Shown: positions 25,296 to 34,817, counted from the first letter of the stretch. The stretch: 61,569 bases of DNA from an uncultured Bacteroidales bacterium (GCA_946185535.1 CAMHJX010000020.1:1-61569); one strand, 5' to 3'. The notes: generated from the letters alone by a model not told the origin. Numbers and translations are program-made.

Positions 25296-25742
25296 TTAGG
25301 TTTGGGAAAACAAATCTTGCTGGCCTTTAGAAGCAAGACCCTTCATTCTATCATACAATGCCATAAAAGCCTGGTAATATGAATCTTTAATACGTATTAC
25401 CACCTCAGCAGCAGTCTCCTCATCATAAGTATGTGAAGTGTCATTTCTCCTTTTCACCATCTCAATCCATATACCGCTGTCATTTATAATCTTGTTTTCA
25501 AACGCCCAACGAATAGCATCTCTTGAGCCCATAATTTCTTTGTCTGTACCTTGAAACTCTGCATAACTTTTCATCAACTTCCAGGCCAACTCAAAAGTGA
25601 ACTCAAACCTTTGAATCAGTCCATCGGCTTCAAAATCATTCAATTGCCGCTTGTCCATCACATTAACAACCTCCGCAACACGATTCAAGGCCTTATGATA
25701 ACTTTGTAACTTCTGTTCCCATCGTGGGATATTGTTCTCCAT
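25296..25742 (-). CDS. HEPN-type protein, HI0074 family (toxin of an MNT/HEPN pair)
   Basis: A 148-residue helical protein of the nucleotidyltransferase-substrate-binding HI0074 family. FEFTFELAWKLMKSYAEFQG is the family core, and RRNDTSHTYDE contains the Rx4-6H motif used for RNA cleavage in HEPN toxins (R-NDTS-H). The start is set at ATG 25742 (MENNIPRWEQKL) because the -7 box at 25761-25768 lies inside the longer frame that begins at 25781. It is divergent from polA. It may act as a toxin or stress RNase; activity is inferred from the motif. Confidence 0.83.
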   Translation of the reverse strand: MENNIPRWEQKLQSYHKALNRVAEVVNVMDKRQLNDFEADGLIQRFEFTFELAWKLMKSYAEFQGTDKEIMGSRDAIRWAFENKIINDSGIWIEMVKRRNDTSHTYDEETAAEVVIRIKDSYYQAFMALYDRMKGLASKGQQDLFSQT

Positions 25743-25760
25743 AATTGATTTATTTACCTG

Positions 25761-25768
25761 CAAAAATA
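25761..25768 (-). promoter_or_regulatory. -7 box TATTTTTG for the MNT/HEPN operon
   Basis: TATTTTTG on the minus strand, 19 bases before the HEPN start, giving a very short leader. It is divergent from polA. Confidence 0.5.
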
Positions 25769-25829
25769 GCAAAAATCTCATCCATATTATTCCGAAACTT
25801 TGTATTTTTACATTTTCAAACGGAACACT

Positions 25830-28712
25830 ATGGAAACCACAGAAAAGAAACTCTTCCTTTTGGATGCCTACGCATTGATATACAGGGCTTTCTTCGCCAT
25901 GAGCAAGAACCCGCGAATGAACTCGAAAGGGGTCAACACCTCGGCGGTGATGGGCTTTTTGAACTCACTTTACGAAATCCTACAGAAAGAAAAGCCCACC
26001 CATATCGGCGTGGCCTTCGATGTGGCCGGCACCGCACAACGACAGGCCGAATACAGCGAATACAAAGCCAACCGCGAGAAGATGCCCGACGACCTCCGCG
26101 ATGCCATACCCTATATCATCAGGCTCATCGAAGCTTTCAACATCCCCGTCTACGGCGTGGAAGGCTACGAGGCCGATGATGTCATTGGCACCCTGTCGAA
26201 AAAAGCTGAGAAACAAGGATTCACCACCTATATGATGACCCTGGACAAAGACTTTGGGCAACTCGTCACCGACAAAATTCTGCTCTACAAACCCGCCAAA
26301 TTCGGCGAGCCAGCACAGGTATGGGGGCCGAAAGAAGTCTGCGAACGCTACGGCATCCAGGAACCCAAGCAACTCATCGACATCCTCGGTCTCTGGGGCG
26401 ATGCCGCCGACAATATCCCCGGCATCCCAGGCATCGGCGAGAAGACGGCTGCGGTTTTGGTGGGAAAATACGGCAGCGTGGAGAACCTCATCGCCCATGC
26501 CGACGAGCTGAAAGGCAAACAAAAGGAAAACGTCATCAATTTCGCTGAGCAAGGACTGATGTCGAAAGCGTTGGCGACCATTAATTTAGAGGTACCCGTC
26601 GACTTCGATGAGGAAGAACTGAAAGCCAAGGAGCCTGATGTGCCCGCACTGATGGCTTTGTTTGAGGAGTTGGAGTTCAGGACCTTTGCCAAACGATTCT
26701 TGGAAGATTATAAGTCAAAACAATCTACTTTGGACGGCCCTTCGACAGGCTCAGGGACCTCAGCCTCACCGTCATTGCGAGGAACGAAGCAATCCAGGGA
26801 GATGACCGAAGGGAGTCAACAACCGGACCTGTTCTCCTCTAACGAGACCTTCGACCTCTTCAACCAAGGCGACAACAGTGGTCTACTGGAGTTCTCCGAG
26901 AAGGACTCAGCCAAGACGTTGGCACACGACTACAAACTTGTGGAAACTGAAACCGACATCAAAGCTTTGGTGGATTTGCTGTCCAAACAAAAGCAATTTG
27001 TCTTCGACACCGAAACCACCAACATCGACGTGTACTCCGCCGAATTGGTGGGACTTTCCTTCGCCATCAAGGCGCACGAGGCTTGGTATCTGTCCATGCC
27101 CGCCAACCAAGAAGAATGCCAGAAAAAGCTGGAGCTGCTACGCCCTTTGTTTGAGGATGAGAGCATCTTGAAGATTGGCCAAAACCTGAAATACGACATC
27201 TCGATGCTGGCGCAATACGGCATCAGCGTAAAGGGCAAGCTGTTCGACACGATGCTGGCGCATTATCTCCTCGAACCCGAGCAACGCCACAACATGGACT
27301 ACCTCGCCGAGGCTTACCTCAACTACCTCACCATCCCCATCGAGGACCTGATTGGCAAAGGCCGACAGCAGAAGACCATGCGAGAGGTGCCCGTTGAACT
27401 GGTGAAGGAATATGCCGCTGAAGATGCCGACATCACCCTGCAACTCTACGAGAAGCTGCTTCCCCTGCTCAAGGAAAACGGTGTGGAGAAGCTGTTTTAT
27501 GAGATTGAGATGCCGCTCGTGCCTGTTTTGAGTCGCATGGAGGCTAATGGCGTGCGCATCGACACTGAAAACCTCCAACAAATCAGCGAGGCCTTTGGCG
27601 TCGAGATTCATAAGATTGAGGAAGAAATCTATAAAGCCGCTGGTATGCCTTTCAACATCGCCTCACCGAAACAATTGGGCGAAGTCCTGTTCGAGCGCTT
27701 ACGCATCGACGAGAAGGCTAAGAAAACCAAGACGGGACAGTATGCCACAGGTGAGGATGTCTTGCAGAAACTGTCGCACAAGCATCCTATCATCCAGATG
27801 ATTTTGGACTACCGCTCATTCACCAAGCTGAAGTCGACTTATCTGGATGCCCTGCCAGCTTTGGTCAACCCGAAGGATGGACTGATTCACACCTCATACA
27901 ACCAAGCCGTGACGGCCACGGGGCGCTTGAGTTCCAACAACCCCAACCTGCAGAACATCCCAGTACGCACTGAGAAAGGCCGCGAGATCCGTCGTGCCTT
28001 CGTGCCTCGCAGCCCTCAATACACCCTCCTTGCTGCCGATTACAGCCAAATCGAGTTGCGCATCATTGCCCATTTGAGTCAAGACCCTGCCATGGTCAAC
28101 GACTTCAACCTCGGCCACGACATCCACGCTGCCACAGCGGCCAAGGTGTTTCATGTGCCCATGGACCAAGTCACCAAGGGGCAACGCAGCCGAGCCAAGG
28201 CGGTCAACTTCGGCATCATCTACGGCATGTCGGCCTTCGGTCTGGCGGAACGCATGGAGCTCTCGCGCAGCGAGGCGGCCGACATCATCAAGAAATACTT
28301 CGAGGAGTATGCCGGCATCAAGGAATACATGAACCGCAGTATCGCCTTGGCACGTGAACGCGGCTATGCCGAAACCATCCTAGGCCGCCGCCGTTACCTC
28401 CGCGACATCAACGGCGCCAACAGCGTGGTGCGTGGCTTCGCCGAACGCAACGCCATCAACGCGCCCATCCAAGGCAGCTCGGCCGACATGATCAAGATTG
28501 CCATGATCGGCATACATCAGGAGCTGGAACGCTTGAAGATGCAGTCGAAGATGATCCTTCAGGTGCACGACGAATTGGTCTTCGATGCGCATCTCGATGA
28601 ACTCGACACGCTGAAATCCATTGTCAATGATAAGATGGTGAATGCCTTGCCGTTGTCGGTGCCGGTGGTTGTGGAGATGAACACGGGGGCGAACTGGCTG
28701 GAGGCGCATTAG
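25830..28712 (+). CDS. polA: DNA polymerase I
   Basis: A 960-residue DNA polymerase I for Okazaki-fragment processing and repair. The 5' nuclease domain (LFLLDAYALIYRAFF, GYEADDVIGTL, GLWGDAADNIPGIPGIGEKT) covers about 1-290. A 3'-5' exonuclease domain starts near residue 390 (FDTETTNID), and the polymerase domain carries AADYSQIELRI, RAKAVNFGIIYGMSAFGL and LQVHDELVFD. The start is METTEKKLFLL at 25830. Residues of about 303-326, in the linker between the first two domains, encode GPSTGSGT and SLRGTKQSRE and derive from two dispersed repeats inserted in frame. It is bounded downstream by a palindrome. Confidence 0.97.
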   Translation: METTEKKLFLLDAYALIYRAFFAMSKNPRMNSKGVNTSAVMGFLNSLYEILQKEKPTHIGVAFDVAGTAQRQAEYSEYKANREKMPDDLRDAIPYIIRLIEAFNIPVYGVEGYEADDVIGTLSKKAEKQGFTTYMMTLDKDFGQLVTDKILLYKPAKFGEPAQVWGPKEVCERYGIQEPKQLIDILGLWGDAADNIPGIPGIGEKTAAVLVGKYGSVENLIAHADELKGKQKENVINFAEQGLMSKALATINLEVPVDFDEEELKAKEPDVPALMALFEELEFRTFAKRFLEDYKSKQSTLDGPSTGSGTSASPSLRGTKQSREMTEGSQQPDLFSSNETFDLFNQGDNSGLLEFSEKDSAKTLAHDYKLVETETDIKALVDLLSKQKQFVFDTETTNIDVYSAELVGLSFAIKAHEAWYLSMPANQEECQKKLELLRPLFEDESILKIGQNLKYDISMLAQYGISVKGKLFDTMLAHYLLEPEQRHNMDYLAEAYLNYLTIPIEDLIGKGRQQKTMREVPVELVKEYAAEDADITLQLYEKLLPLLKENGVEKLFYEIEMPLVPVLSRMEANGVRIDTENLQQISEAFGVEIHKIEEEIYKAAGMPFNIASPKQLGEVLFERLRIDEKAKKTKTGQYATGEDVLQKLSHKHPIIQMILDYRSFTKLKSTYLDALPALVNPKDGLIHTSYNQAVTATGRLSSNNPNLQNIPVRTEKGREIRRAFVPRSPQYTLLAADYSQIELRIIAHLSQDPAMVNDFNLGHDIHAATAAKVFHVPMDQVTKGQRSRAKAVNFGIIYGMSAFGLAERMELSRSEAADIIKKYFEEYAGIKEYMNRSIALARERGYAETILGRRRYLRDINGANSVVRGFAERNAINAPIQGSSADMIKIAMIGIHQELERLKMQSKMILQVHDELVFDAHLDELDTLKSIVNDKMVNALPLSVPVVVEMNTGANWLEAH
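26736..26806. repeat. Two dispersed repeats inserted in frame in polA
   Basis: GGCCCTTCGACAGGCTCAGG (from 26736, encoding GPSTGSGT) and, at 26771-26806, GTCATTGCGAGGAACGAAGC followed by AATCCAGGG (encoding SLRGTKQSRE). Related copies lie at 20943-21049, 44225-44248 and 44364-44387. They occupy an interdomain linker and keep the frame open. Confidence 0.85.
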
Positions 28713-28732
28713 CGAATACAGCGAAGATTTAT

Positions 28733-28806
28733 AACGGCGAATTAGACGAATTCTGCGAATTTGATTTTTCGACAAATGTAATTCGTTTCATTTGGATAAT
28801 TCGCCG
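28733..28806. repeat. Palindromic repeat left of the GxxExxY gene
   Basis: About 74 bases beginning AACGGCGAATTAGACGAATT and ending ATAATTCGCCG, so the ends are complementary. A related copy with the same orientation lies at 29234-29309, on the other side of the GxxExxY gene. It probably also ends polA transcription. Confidence 0.75.
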
Positions 28807-28822
28807 ACAAAAATATAAAGCT

Positions 28823-29212
28823 ATGGAAGACAGAATACTATTCAAGGAAGAGTCGTATAAAATTATCGGAGCGGCAATGGAAGTGCATAAAGTGCTCGGT
28901 TGTGGTTTTACAGAACCTGTATATCAAGAGGCTTTGGAACTTGAATTCCAATTGCGTGACATTCCGTATGTGCGCGAAAAGAATTTCAAAATAACTTATA
29001 AAGGTCAAGTTCTAGACAAAGAGTTTCGGCCTGATTTTGTTTGTTACGATGAAATCATCGTTGAGTTGAAAGCGATTTCGGATTTTACCGATGAGCATTA
29101 CGCCCAAGTATACAATTACTTGAAAGCCTGCCACATGGACTTAGGTCTACTTATCAACTTCGGCAAAAAATCCTTGGAACATAAGCGAATCCCATGCACC
29201 CAAAAATGGTAG
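28823..29212 (+). CDS. GxxExxY protein (PDDEXK_3 family), copy 1
   Basis: A 129-residue protein of the GxxExxY family. The name motif is GFTEPVY, inside MEVHKVLGCGFTEPVYQEAL. A PD-(D/E)XK-like core is visible in RPDFVCYDEIIVELKAI (D then ExK), which suggests nuclease ancestry. The biological role of the family is not established. The gene is flanked on both sides by palindromic repeats of one family, and a second GxxExxY gene at 56978 also has flanking repeats, which hints that these genes move as small cassettes. The frame ends CTQKW. Confidence 0.8.
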   Translation: MEDRILFKEESYKIIGAAMEVHKVLGCGFTEPVYQEALELEFQLRDIPYVREKNFKITYKGQVLDKEFRPDFVCYDEIIVELKAISDFTDEHYAQVYNYLKACHMDLGLLINFGKKSLEHKRIPCTQKW

Positions 29213-29233
29213 CAGAACGGCAAATTATGTAAC

Positions 29234-29309
29234 AACGGCGAATTAAACAAATTTTGCGAATTTGATTCTGTAGTGAATGCAATTCGCTTAATTCGAATAA
29301 TTCGCCGTT
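29234..29309. repeat. Palindromic repeat right of the GxxExxY gene
   Basis: About 76 bases beginning AACGGCGAATTAAACAAATT and ending AATAATTCGCCGTT. It matches the 28733-28806 copy in layout and most bases. It also sits 20 bases past the metG stop (minus strand) and could end that transcript. Confidence 0.75.
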
Positions 29310-29328
29310 GAAAAATCCAGCCGTTCTC

Positions 29329-31389
29329 TTAGCCGACGCTGCATCCCGGCGCAACCAAGTCGCTAGGCGTCAGCAACACGAGACGGCCGTCCTTGTCCTC
29401 GGCGGAAAGGATCATGCCTTCGCTCACCACACCCTTCAGCTTGCGCGGCTCGAAGTTGGCGACGAAGCAGACCTGCTTGCCCACCAACTTCTCGGGTTCA
29501 GTGTAGTATTTGGCAATACCGCTCACGATGGTGCGCTTCTGCATGCCATCATCGATGAGGAACTGCAACAACTTGTCGGCCTTCGGCACCTTCTGACACT
29601 CGAGGATGGTGCCCACGCGGACATCTACCTTCATGTAGTCATCAAAGCTGACCACGGGCTTCACCTCGGCAGGCTTCCAAGCGTTCAGCTGGTTGGCCTT
29701 CTTGGTGTCTTCCAGTTTCTGTAACTGAGCGGCCACCACACTGTCTTCCACTTTTTCGAACAACAGTTCGGGCTGGTTGATGACATGACCTTCAGGCAGC
29801 AGAACGGTGTTCTCGGCATCGTTCCAACCCTTCACTTCCAGACCAATCATCTGCTGGAGCTTCTTTGCGCTGAACGGCAGGAAAGGTTCGCTGAGGATGG
29901 CCAAGTGCGCCACAATCTGCAACGACAAAGCCATCACGGTCTTCACGCGCTCGGGGTCGGTCTTGATTTGCTTCCAAGGCTCGTTGTCGGTGAGGTATTT
30001 GTTACCCAAACGGGCCAAGTTCATCAGTTCGGAGAGGGCCTCGCGGAACTTGTATGTGTCAATCAGGTGACCGATTTTGGCGGGATAGGCGTTCATCTCT
30101 TCGATGACGGCCTTGTCAGTGTCGTTGAGGTTACCCAAGGCAGGCACGGCACCTTCATAATACTTATGCGTAAGCACCAAGGTACGGTTGACAAAGTTGC
30201 CGAAGATGGCCAACAACTCGTTGTTGTTGCGGTCCTGATAGTCCTTCCAAGTGAAGTTGTTGTCCTTGGTTTCAGGAGCATTGGCGGTAAGCACATAACG
30301 CAACACATCCTGCTTGCCAGGAAACTCCTGCAGGTATTCATGCAGCCACACGGCCCAGTTGCGTGAGGTCGAGATCTTGTCGTTCTCGAGGTTGAGGAAC
30401 TCGTTGGCGGGCACGTTGTCGGGCATGATATAGTCGCCATAGGCTTTCATCATGCAGGGGAAGATGATGCAGTGGAACACGATGTTGTCCTTGCCGATGA
30501 AATGCACCAGCTTGGTCTCGGGGTCTTTCCACCACTTCTCCCAGTCTTCGCCGCGTTGTTCGCAGATCTCCTTGGTGTTGGAGATATAGCCAATGGGGGC
30601 ATCGAACCAAACATACAGCACCTTGCCGTCGGCACCCTCAATCGGGACGGGAACGCCCCAGTCCAAGTCGCGGGTGACAGCACGTGGCTGCAGACCACCG
30701 TCGAGCCAGCTCTTCACCTGGCCATAGACGTTGCTCTTCCACTCCTTATGGCCTTCGAGGATCCACTCGCGGAGCCAAGGTTCATATTGGTCGAGAGGCA
30801 GATACCAGTGTTTGGTCGGTTTCTTCACCAAGGCCGCACCACTAAGTTGCGAGTGTGGGTTGATGAGCTCATCAGGGCTGAGAGAGCTGCCGCATTTCTC
30901 ACATTGGTCGCCGTAGGCGCCTTCTGCGCCGCATTTCGGGCAGGTGCCCACAATATATCTGTCGGAAAGGAATTTCTGACGTTCGGGGTCGAAGTATTGC
31001 TCCGTCTCTTTTTCGATGAACTTCCCTTCGTCGTAAAGTTTCTTGAAGAACTCTTGGGCCGTGGCACGGTGCATCTTCGAAGAGGTGCGCGAGTAGATGT
31101 CGTAGCTGATGCCCAACTCCTCGAACGACTTCTTAATGATCTCGTGGTAACGGTCCACGATGTCCTGCGGCGTGCAGCCTTCCTTTTCGGCTTTGATGGT
31201 AATCGGCACGCCGTGTTCGTCGGAACCACCGACAAACAAGACGTCCTCACCACGCATTCGCAGATAGCGGACATAGGTGTCGGCGGGGATGTAGACGCCG
31301 GCAAGGTGACCGATGTGGACGGGGCCATTGGCATAGGGCAAGGCCGTGGTTACTGTGTAACGCTTAAAGGGTTTGTTCGTTGATTCCAT
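29329..31389 (-). CDS. metG: Methionine-tRNA ligase
   Basis: A 686-residue class I synthetase. HIGHLAG near residue 24 is the HIGH motif, and DKISTSRNW is the KMSKS counterpart. A zinc-knuckle insert, [18 protein letters not shown], is present. The C-terminal EMAP-type tRNA-binding domain ([21 protein letters not shown]) is fused, as usual in this phylum. The start METNK-like [13 protein letters not shown] at 31389 is chosen over the longer frame because TACCTTTG at 31416-31423 is a promoter just upstream. Confidence 0.97.
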   Translation of the reverse strand: MESTNKPFKRYTVTTALPYANGPVHIGHLAGVYIPADTYVRYLRMRGEDVLFVGGSDEHGVPITIKAEKEGCTPQDIVDRYHEIIKKSFEELGISYDIYSRTSSKMHRATAQEFFKKLYDEGKFIEKETEQYFDPERQKFLSDRYIVGTCPKCGAEGAYGDQCEKCGSSLSPDELINPHSQLSGAALVKKPTKHWYLPLDQYEPWLREWILEGHKEWKSNVYGQVKSWLDGGLQPRAVTRDLDWGVPVPIEGADGKVLYVWFDAPIGYISNTKEICEQRGEDWEKWWKDPETKLVHFIGKDNIVFHCIIFPCMMKAYGDYIMPDNVPANEFLNLENDKISTSRNWAVWLHEYLQEFPGKQDVLRYVLTANAPETKDNNFTWKDYQDRNNNELLAIFGNFVNRTLVLTHKYYEGAVPALGNLNDTDKAVIEEMNAYPAKIGHLIDTYKFREALSELMNLARLGNKYLTDNEPWKQIKTDPERVKTVMALSLQIVAHLAILSEPFLPFSAKKLQQMIGLEVKGWNDAENTVLLPEGHVINQPELLFEKVEDSVVAAQLQKLEDTKKANQLNAWKPAEVKPVVSFDDYMKVDVRVGTILECQKVPKADKLLQFLIDDGMQKRTIVSGIAKYYTEPEKLVGKQVCFVANFEPRKLKGVVSEGMILSAEDKDGRLVLLTPSDLVAPGCSVG

Positions 31390-31415
31390 ATTGTAGTTAT
31401 TTTTAAAAACGGGTG

Positions 31416-31423
31416 CAAAGGTA
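31416..31423 (-). promoter_or_regulatory. -7 box TACCTTTG for metG
   Basis: TACCTTTG on the minus strand, 26 bases before the metG start. Confidence 0.6.
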
Positions 31424-31480
31424 ATGATTAATTGTTGAAGTTTGAGTTGTTGAATCATTTAATTGTTGAAAAACGTTTTG

Positions 31481-31631
31481 GGATTCCCTTCGGGAATGGA
31501 GTATTGTCATTAATCAACAAGCGGCGGCAAGTAACGCATACGAACCGTAAACGCTATATGCCGCCGCGGTTTACAAAACACGAGGCAATCCATTGACCTC
31601 GTCGAATCTTCGATTTCCCGAAGGGAATCTC
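31481..31631. repeat. Structured GCGGCGGCAAG repeat element, copy A
   Basis: A roughly 150-base element with three stems. The end modules are GGATTCCCTTCGGGAAT and TTCCCGAAGGGAATC. The middle stem pairs GCGGCGGCAAGTAACG (from 31521) with CGCTATATGCCGCCGC (to 31567). Copies B and C are at 35057-35177 and 52217-52346. It abuts the stop codon of the T9SS gene at 31633. It may be a MITE-like element or a structured RNA; no protein is encoded. Confidence 0.75.
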
Positions 31632-31632
31632 T

Positions 31633-34239
31633 TTATCTCACCACAATCTTCTGTGTCTTTACGTCACTGCCATTCACAAGACGGATGAAATACACACCAG
31701 GCGCGACATCAAGACGTTTATCGATGCTGCCGTTGAAGCTTTCGGTACTGAGCATGCGGCCCATCACGTCGAGCACCTGCAGGGTGGCTTCGCCTTCAAT
31801 GCCGAAGATGCTGAAGTTGCCGTTGCTGTTGAGGAACGTGAAGTTGTCGCCATCGATACTGCTGCCCGTGGCATACACCAGCTTGAAGCGGCTCTCATAG
31901 TCCGTGGTGGTGGCATCGAATGTATAAGTGATTGGCCCTTCGGCATGCTCAGGGGCAAGCAAGTCGATGTCGTTGCCGGTCTTGTTGTCGAAGAGGTGCA
32001 GGTAGCTGAACTCAACGTTCTCGACGGTGAGACTCAGGGTATAGGTGCCATCTTCGTCGGCTCGGAAATTGACAGGCATTTCGCCTTGGCCTTCGGCGGA
32101 GACCACGGCGTAGTCCTGACCGTTTTGTGGGATGTAGAGTTTTGCATTCTGCTCGTTGAGTTGGAACTTTGGCAACATATCGCCTTCATCGAAACGAAGG
32201 ATGGCGCGGTCGATGGCATTAGTGAAGCCATTTCGCGTTAACTTATTGACGTCGACAAATAACTGTTCATTGTTTCTGTCGGAAGGCATAGTAGTGAACG
32301 TGAGAATTTCACCATTATTCAAAGTATGCACAAATATGCCTTCCATAGCTTCGATAGGCGAACCGTTACTCTCTGGCACATAATCCGAGCCTGAGCTGTT
32401 CATCCTATAATACGACTTATCTCCTAATATATAAGCTGGGACGCTGAAGGGGTTGCCCACAAGATTCCAACCTTTATACCGTGCATTTTCGTCCCTTTGC
32501 AACGTAACGGAGAAAGTACTGTCTTCGATAGGCATGCCAATAAAGGAAAGTGTGACATCCTTGCTATTAGCATAAAGATAACCTTGACCTGGTTCAAAGT
32601 TGAAGGGTTCTTGCTTCCAGTTTTCCCACACCAAGAGCCATTCTTCAGGATTTTGATTAAAACGATAAAGGTCAAAACTAGAATCATCGTCATTAATAAG
32701 ATGTGCCACATCTTCCGGATTGGTTTCGTCAACCAAAGGAGAGGATATCAGATACCAGCCAGCTGAGGTTCCGCCATGTGAAGGAATTGTCCTAGTGAAC
32801 ACAGGTAATCCTTCCACCTCAATGTTGTCAATAAAAACGCCCCCATAATAAACATTGGGCACCTCCATCCAGATGGCAATACGATCGCCAGAACCTCCAT
32901 AATTATCAAAATCAATCGTATAAGGCTGATACTCACTAGTCGTAGTAATCTCTTTGATTTCGATGAATTCTGGACCTGTTTCGGTTACTTCCATCACTCC
33001 TACTTTGAATGTCTTGGCGAAAGAATTGTCAGAAACATACGATCTTGCATAGAGTTTCATGCGCAATCCGCTAATGCTCTGCATTGGGGGTAATATGACA
33101 TATTGTGGCTTGGGGTCAAAATATGATAAATGATTGTCGATATAGAAGCACAAACTATTAGGTTGAGAATAAGCATATTGAGAAAGAGTACTACGAAAAT
33201 GCAGAGATGGATACACATTATCCATAGGGTTCGTGGATGCATTGATATAATCCCAACAATCTGGTAACGTTCGTCTACTAGGACTCCATTCATCAGCAAC
33301 CACATACGAGTCGAAGTCTTCATAGTATGGAATTGTGGCAAAATCAGGACAGGTGGTTTTAAAGTCAACGATGGTCATAGCACTTTCGTGTTCTCCATAA
33401 CATGCCTTTATCCGGAAGAAATACTTGGTGGTTGGATCCAAGCCCTCGAGGGTCACTGAAGTTGCCGTTGGAGGAAGTTCAATCCAAACGTCATCAAACG
33501 TTTCAGAAACTTTATTGTATTGATATTTATATCCTGTGACATCGGAACTCGGCATTTCCCACGAAAATGAAGCGGTATAAGTATCGATATCGTCTTCAGT
33601 AACCTCCACCATCGGATAATCAAGAATATAGTATTCGAAGGTCATTTTAGGAAGGAATCGTGAACCTTGATAAAAAAGTGAATTAGAATAAGAGGAGCCA
33701 GAAGCATACACAGATGTATAATTAATAGAAGATGACACTTTGACTCCAGACCATAGATTCAAAACATTTGAGCCCATTGCATCTTCCTGAAAACCAATCA
33801 TAAGGTTGCCTCCATAATAAGTGAAAGCACTATCAAGTACAATCTCCATCATGTAATTGTCATTCACAGAAAGACTACCACTATAGACAGTACTCAACGA
33901 ATTCCAATCGGCAAAAACCGCTTCTGAAAAGCCATCGCTAGTTACTTCAGCCATACAAACAGAAAACCTAGCAGAACCCCAGCTTAAATTCTTGTAAAGG
34001 CAGTAAAATGACAACTTAGTCATTGTACCTCCTCTCATAGCAGTTAAATCTGCTTGAGGAATGATGAACTGGCTATAGGTGCCATATTGGGCACAATCAC
34101 CTCGAAATGGCACAGAGGAACTCACAGTATTCCCATTGTTTATCGTCAAAGGATTCGCAAAGATTATATCTTGGCCTTTTGCAGTCCATGGCGCACAAAA
34201 CGCCAATAAAAACAATAGAAGTAAATGCTTTATCTTCAT
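31633..34239 (-). CDS. T9SS-sorted surface protein with fibronectin III and choice-of-anchor regions
   Basis: An 868-residue secreted protein. A signal peptide (MKIKHLLLLFLLAFCAPWTAKG) is followed by a beta-rich N-terminal region, a fibronectin type III domain near residues 205-300 (YKYQYNKVSETFDDVW, LDPTTKYFFRIKACYG), and a jelly-roll region of the choice-of-anchor J kind (YYEDFDSY, PSRRTLPDCWDY). The C-terminal T9SS sorting domain ends GVYFIRLVNGSDVKTQKIVV. The protein is expected to cross the outer membrane and be anchored or released. No enzyme motif is seen, so an adhesive or binding role is only inferred. Its middle is more AT-rich than its 3' end. Confidence 0.83.
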   Translation of the reverse strand: MKIKHLLLLFLLAFCAPWTAKGQDIIFANPLTINNGNTVSSSVPFRGDCAQYGTYSQFIIPQADLTAMRGGTMTKLSFYCLYKNLSWGSARFSVCMAEVTSDGFSEAVFADWNSLSTVYSGSLSVNDNYMMEIVLDSAFTYYGGNLMIGFQEDAMGSNVLNLWSGVKVSSSINYTSVYASGSSYSNSLFYQGSRFLPKMTFEYYILDYPMVEVTEDDIDTYTASFSWEMPSSDVTGYKYQYNKVSETFDDVWIELPPTATSVTLEGLDPTTKYFFRIKACYGEHESAMTIVDFKTTCPDFATIPYYEDFDSYVVADEWSPSRRTLPDCWDYINASTNPMDNVYPSLHFRSTLSQYAYSQPNSLCFYIDNHLSYFDPKPQYVILPPMQSISGLRMKLYARSYVSDNSFAKTFKVGVMEVTETGPEFIEIKEITTTSEYQPYTIDFDNYGGSGDRIAIWMEVPNVYYGGVFIDNIEVEGLPVFTRTIPSHGGTSAGWYLISSPLVDETNPEDVAHLINDDDSSFDLYRFNQNPEEWLLVWENWKQEPFNFEPGQGYLYANSKDVTLSFIGMPIEDSTFSVTLQRDENARYKGWNLVGNPFSVPAYILGDKSYYRMNSSGSDYVPESNGSPIEAMEGIFVHTLNNGEILTFTTMPSDRNNEQLFVDVNKLTRNGFTNAIDRAILRFDEGDMLPKFQLNEQNAKLYIPQNGQDYAVVSAEGQGEMPVNFRADEDGTYTLSLTVENVEFSYLHLFDNKTGNDIDLLAPEHAEGPITYTFDATTTDYESRFKLVYATGSSIDGDNFTFLNSNGNFSIFGIEGEATLQVLDVMGRMLSTESFNGSIDKRLDVAPGVYFIRLVNGSDVKTQKIVVR

Positions 34240-34556
34240 AATGTATAAATTTAAATAACAGTTGTTCAGTTGTTTAATAAAAAAATGGCTTGCAAATATA
34301 GGGATAAATCTTTACATGACAATATTTTGGCAAAAAAAAATGCCACCAGCCTGCGCCAATGGTATTTTTCAAACAATGTTTATACAAGAAATAAGCATTA
34401 CAGTTACTATAAAAGCAACGATAATATGGTGAGGGAGATGGAGTGATTTATTAAGATACATAAATAATTATAACTTGGGGCATTTACGCTAGGTAAACAC
34501 CTCAAGCTCTAACTAAATAAAGGAGCGAACTCCTCTTCCCTAAAAGTGGGAATTTA
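34240..34556. other. AT-rich spacer between two minus-strand genes
   Basis: A 317-base spacer. It holds a -7 box TATATTTG on the minus strand at 34293-34300 that serves the T9SS gene. The rest is AT-rich with no supported gene or clear repeat. Confidence 0.55.
34293..34300 (-). promoter_or_regulatory. -7 box TATATTTG for the T9SS surface protein
   Basis: TATATTTG on the minus strand, 53 bases before the start at 34239. Confidence 0.5.
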
Positions 34557-34817
34557 TTATTCTTCGTTACGTTTCTTACCAACGAGATATGCTACGCCAA
34601 GGCCGAGCAACACAGCAACGCCACTGCCCAAAGGTGCTCCAGGCTGATTTCCTGTTAAGCCGTGTCCACCAGGTGGGAGGGGAATTTCATCCCCCTTTAT
34701 TAAGCTTCTATCCTGTTTATCGAATGAGACACCTCTATTCAACAGGCCACCATCTTGCGCGTAGACACTCAATCCCATTGTAAGAACGACAGCGATTGTC
34801 AATGCTAATTTCTTCAT
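34557..34817 (-). CDS. Small exported protein with a C-terminal membrane tether
   Basis: An 86-residue protein with a signal peptide (MKKLALTIAVVLTMGLSVYAQ), a short polar middle containing PLPPGGHGLTG, and a C-terminal hydrophobic helix followed by a basic tail: PLGSGVAVLLGLGVAYLVG then KKRNEE. This tripartite end (PLG-type motif, membrane helix, positive residues) resembles sorting signals and is seen in many small Bacteroidota proteins. Its function is unknown. The start is at 34817; a promoter TATTTTTG lies at 34869-34876. Confidence 0.7.
   Translation of the reverse strand: MKKLALTIAVVLTMGLSVYAQDGGLLNRGVSFDKQDRSLIKGDEIPLPPGGHGLTGNQPGAPLGSGVAVLLGLGVAYLVGKKRNEE

Noticed and set aside
30472-31383. 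Open frame on the plus strand (303 codons)
   Set aside because: It is antisense to metG, without family features.
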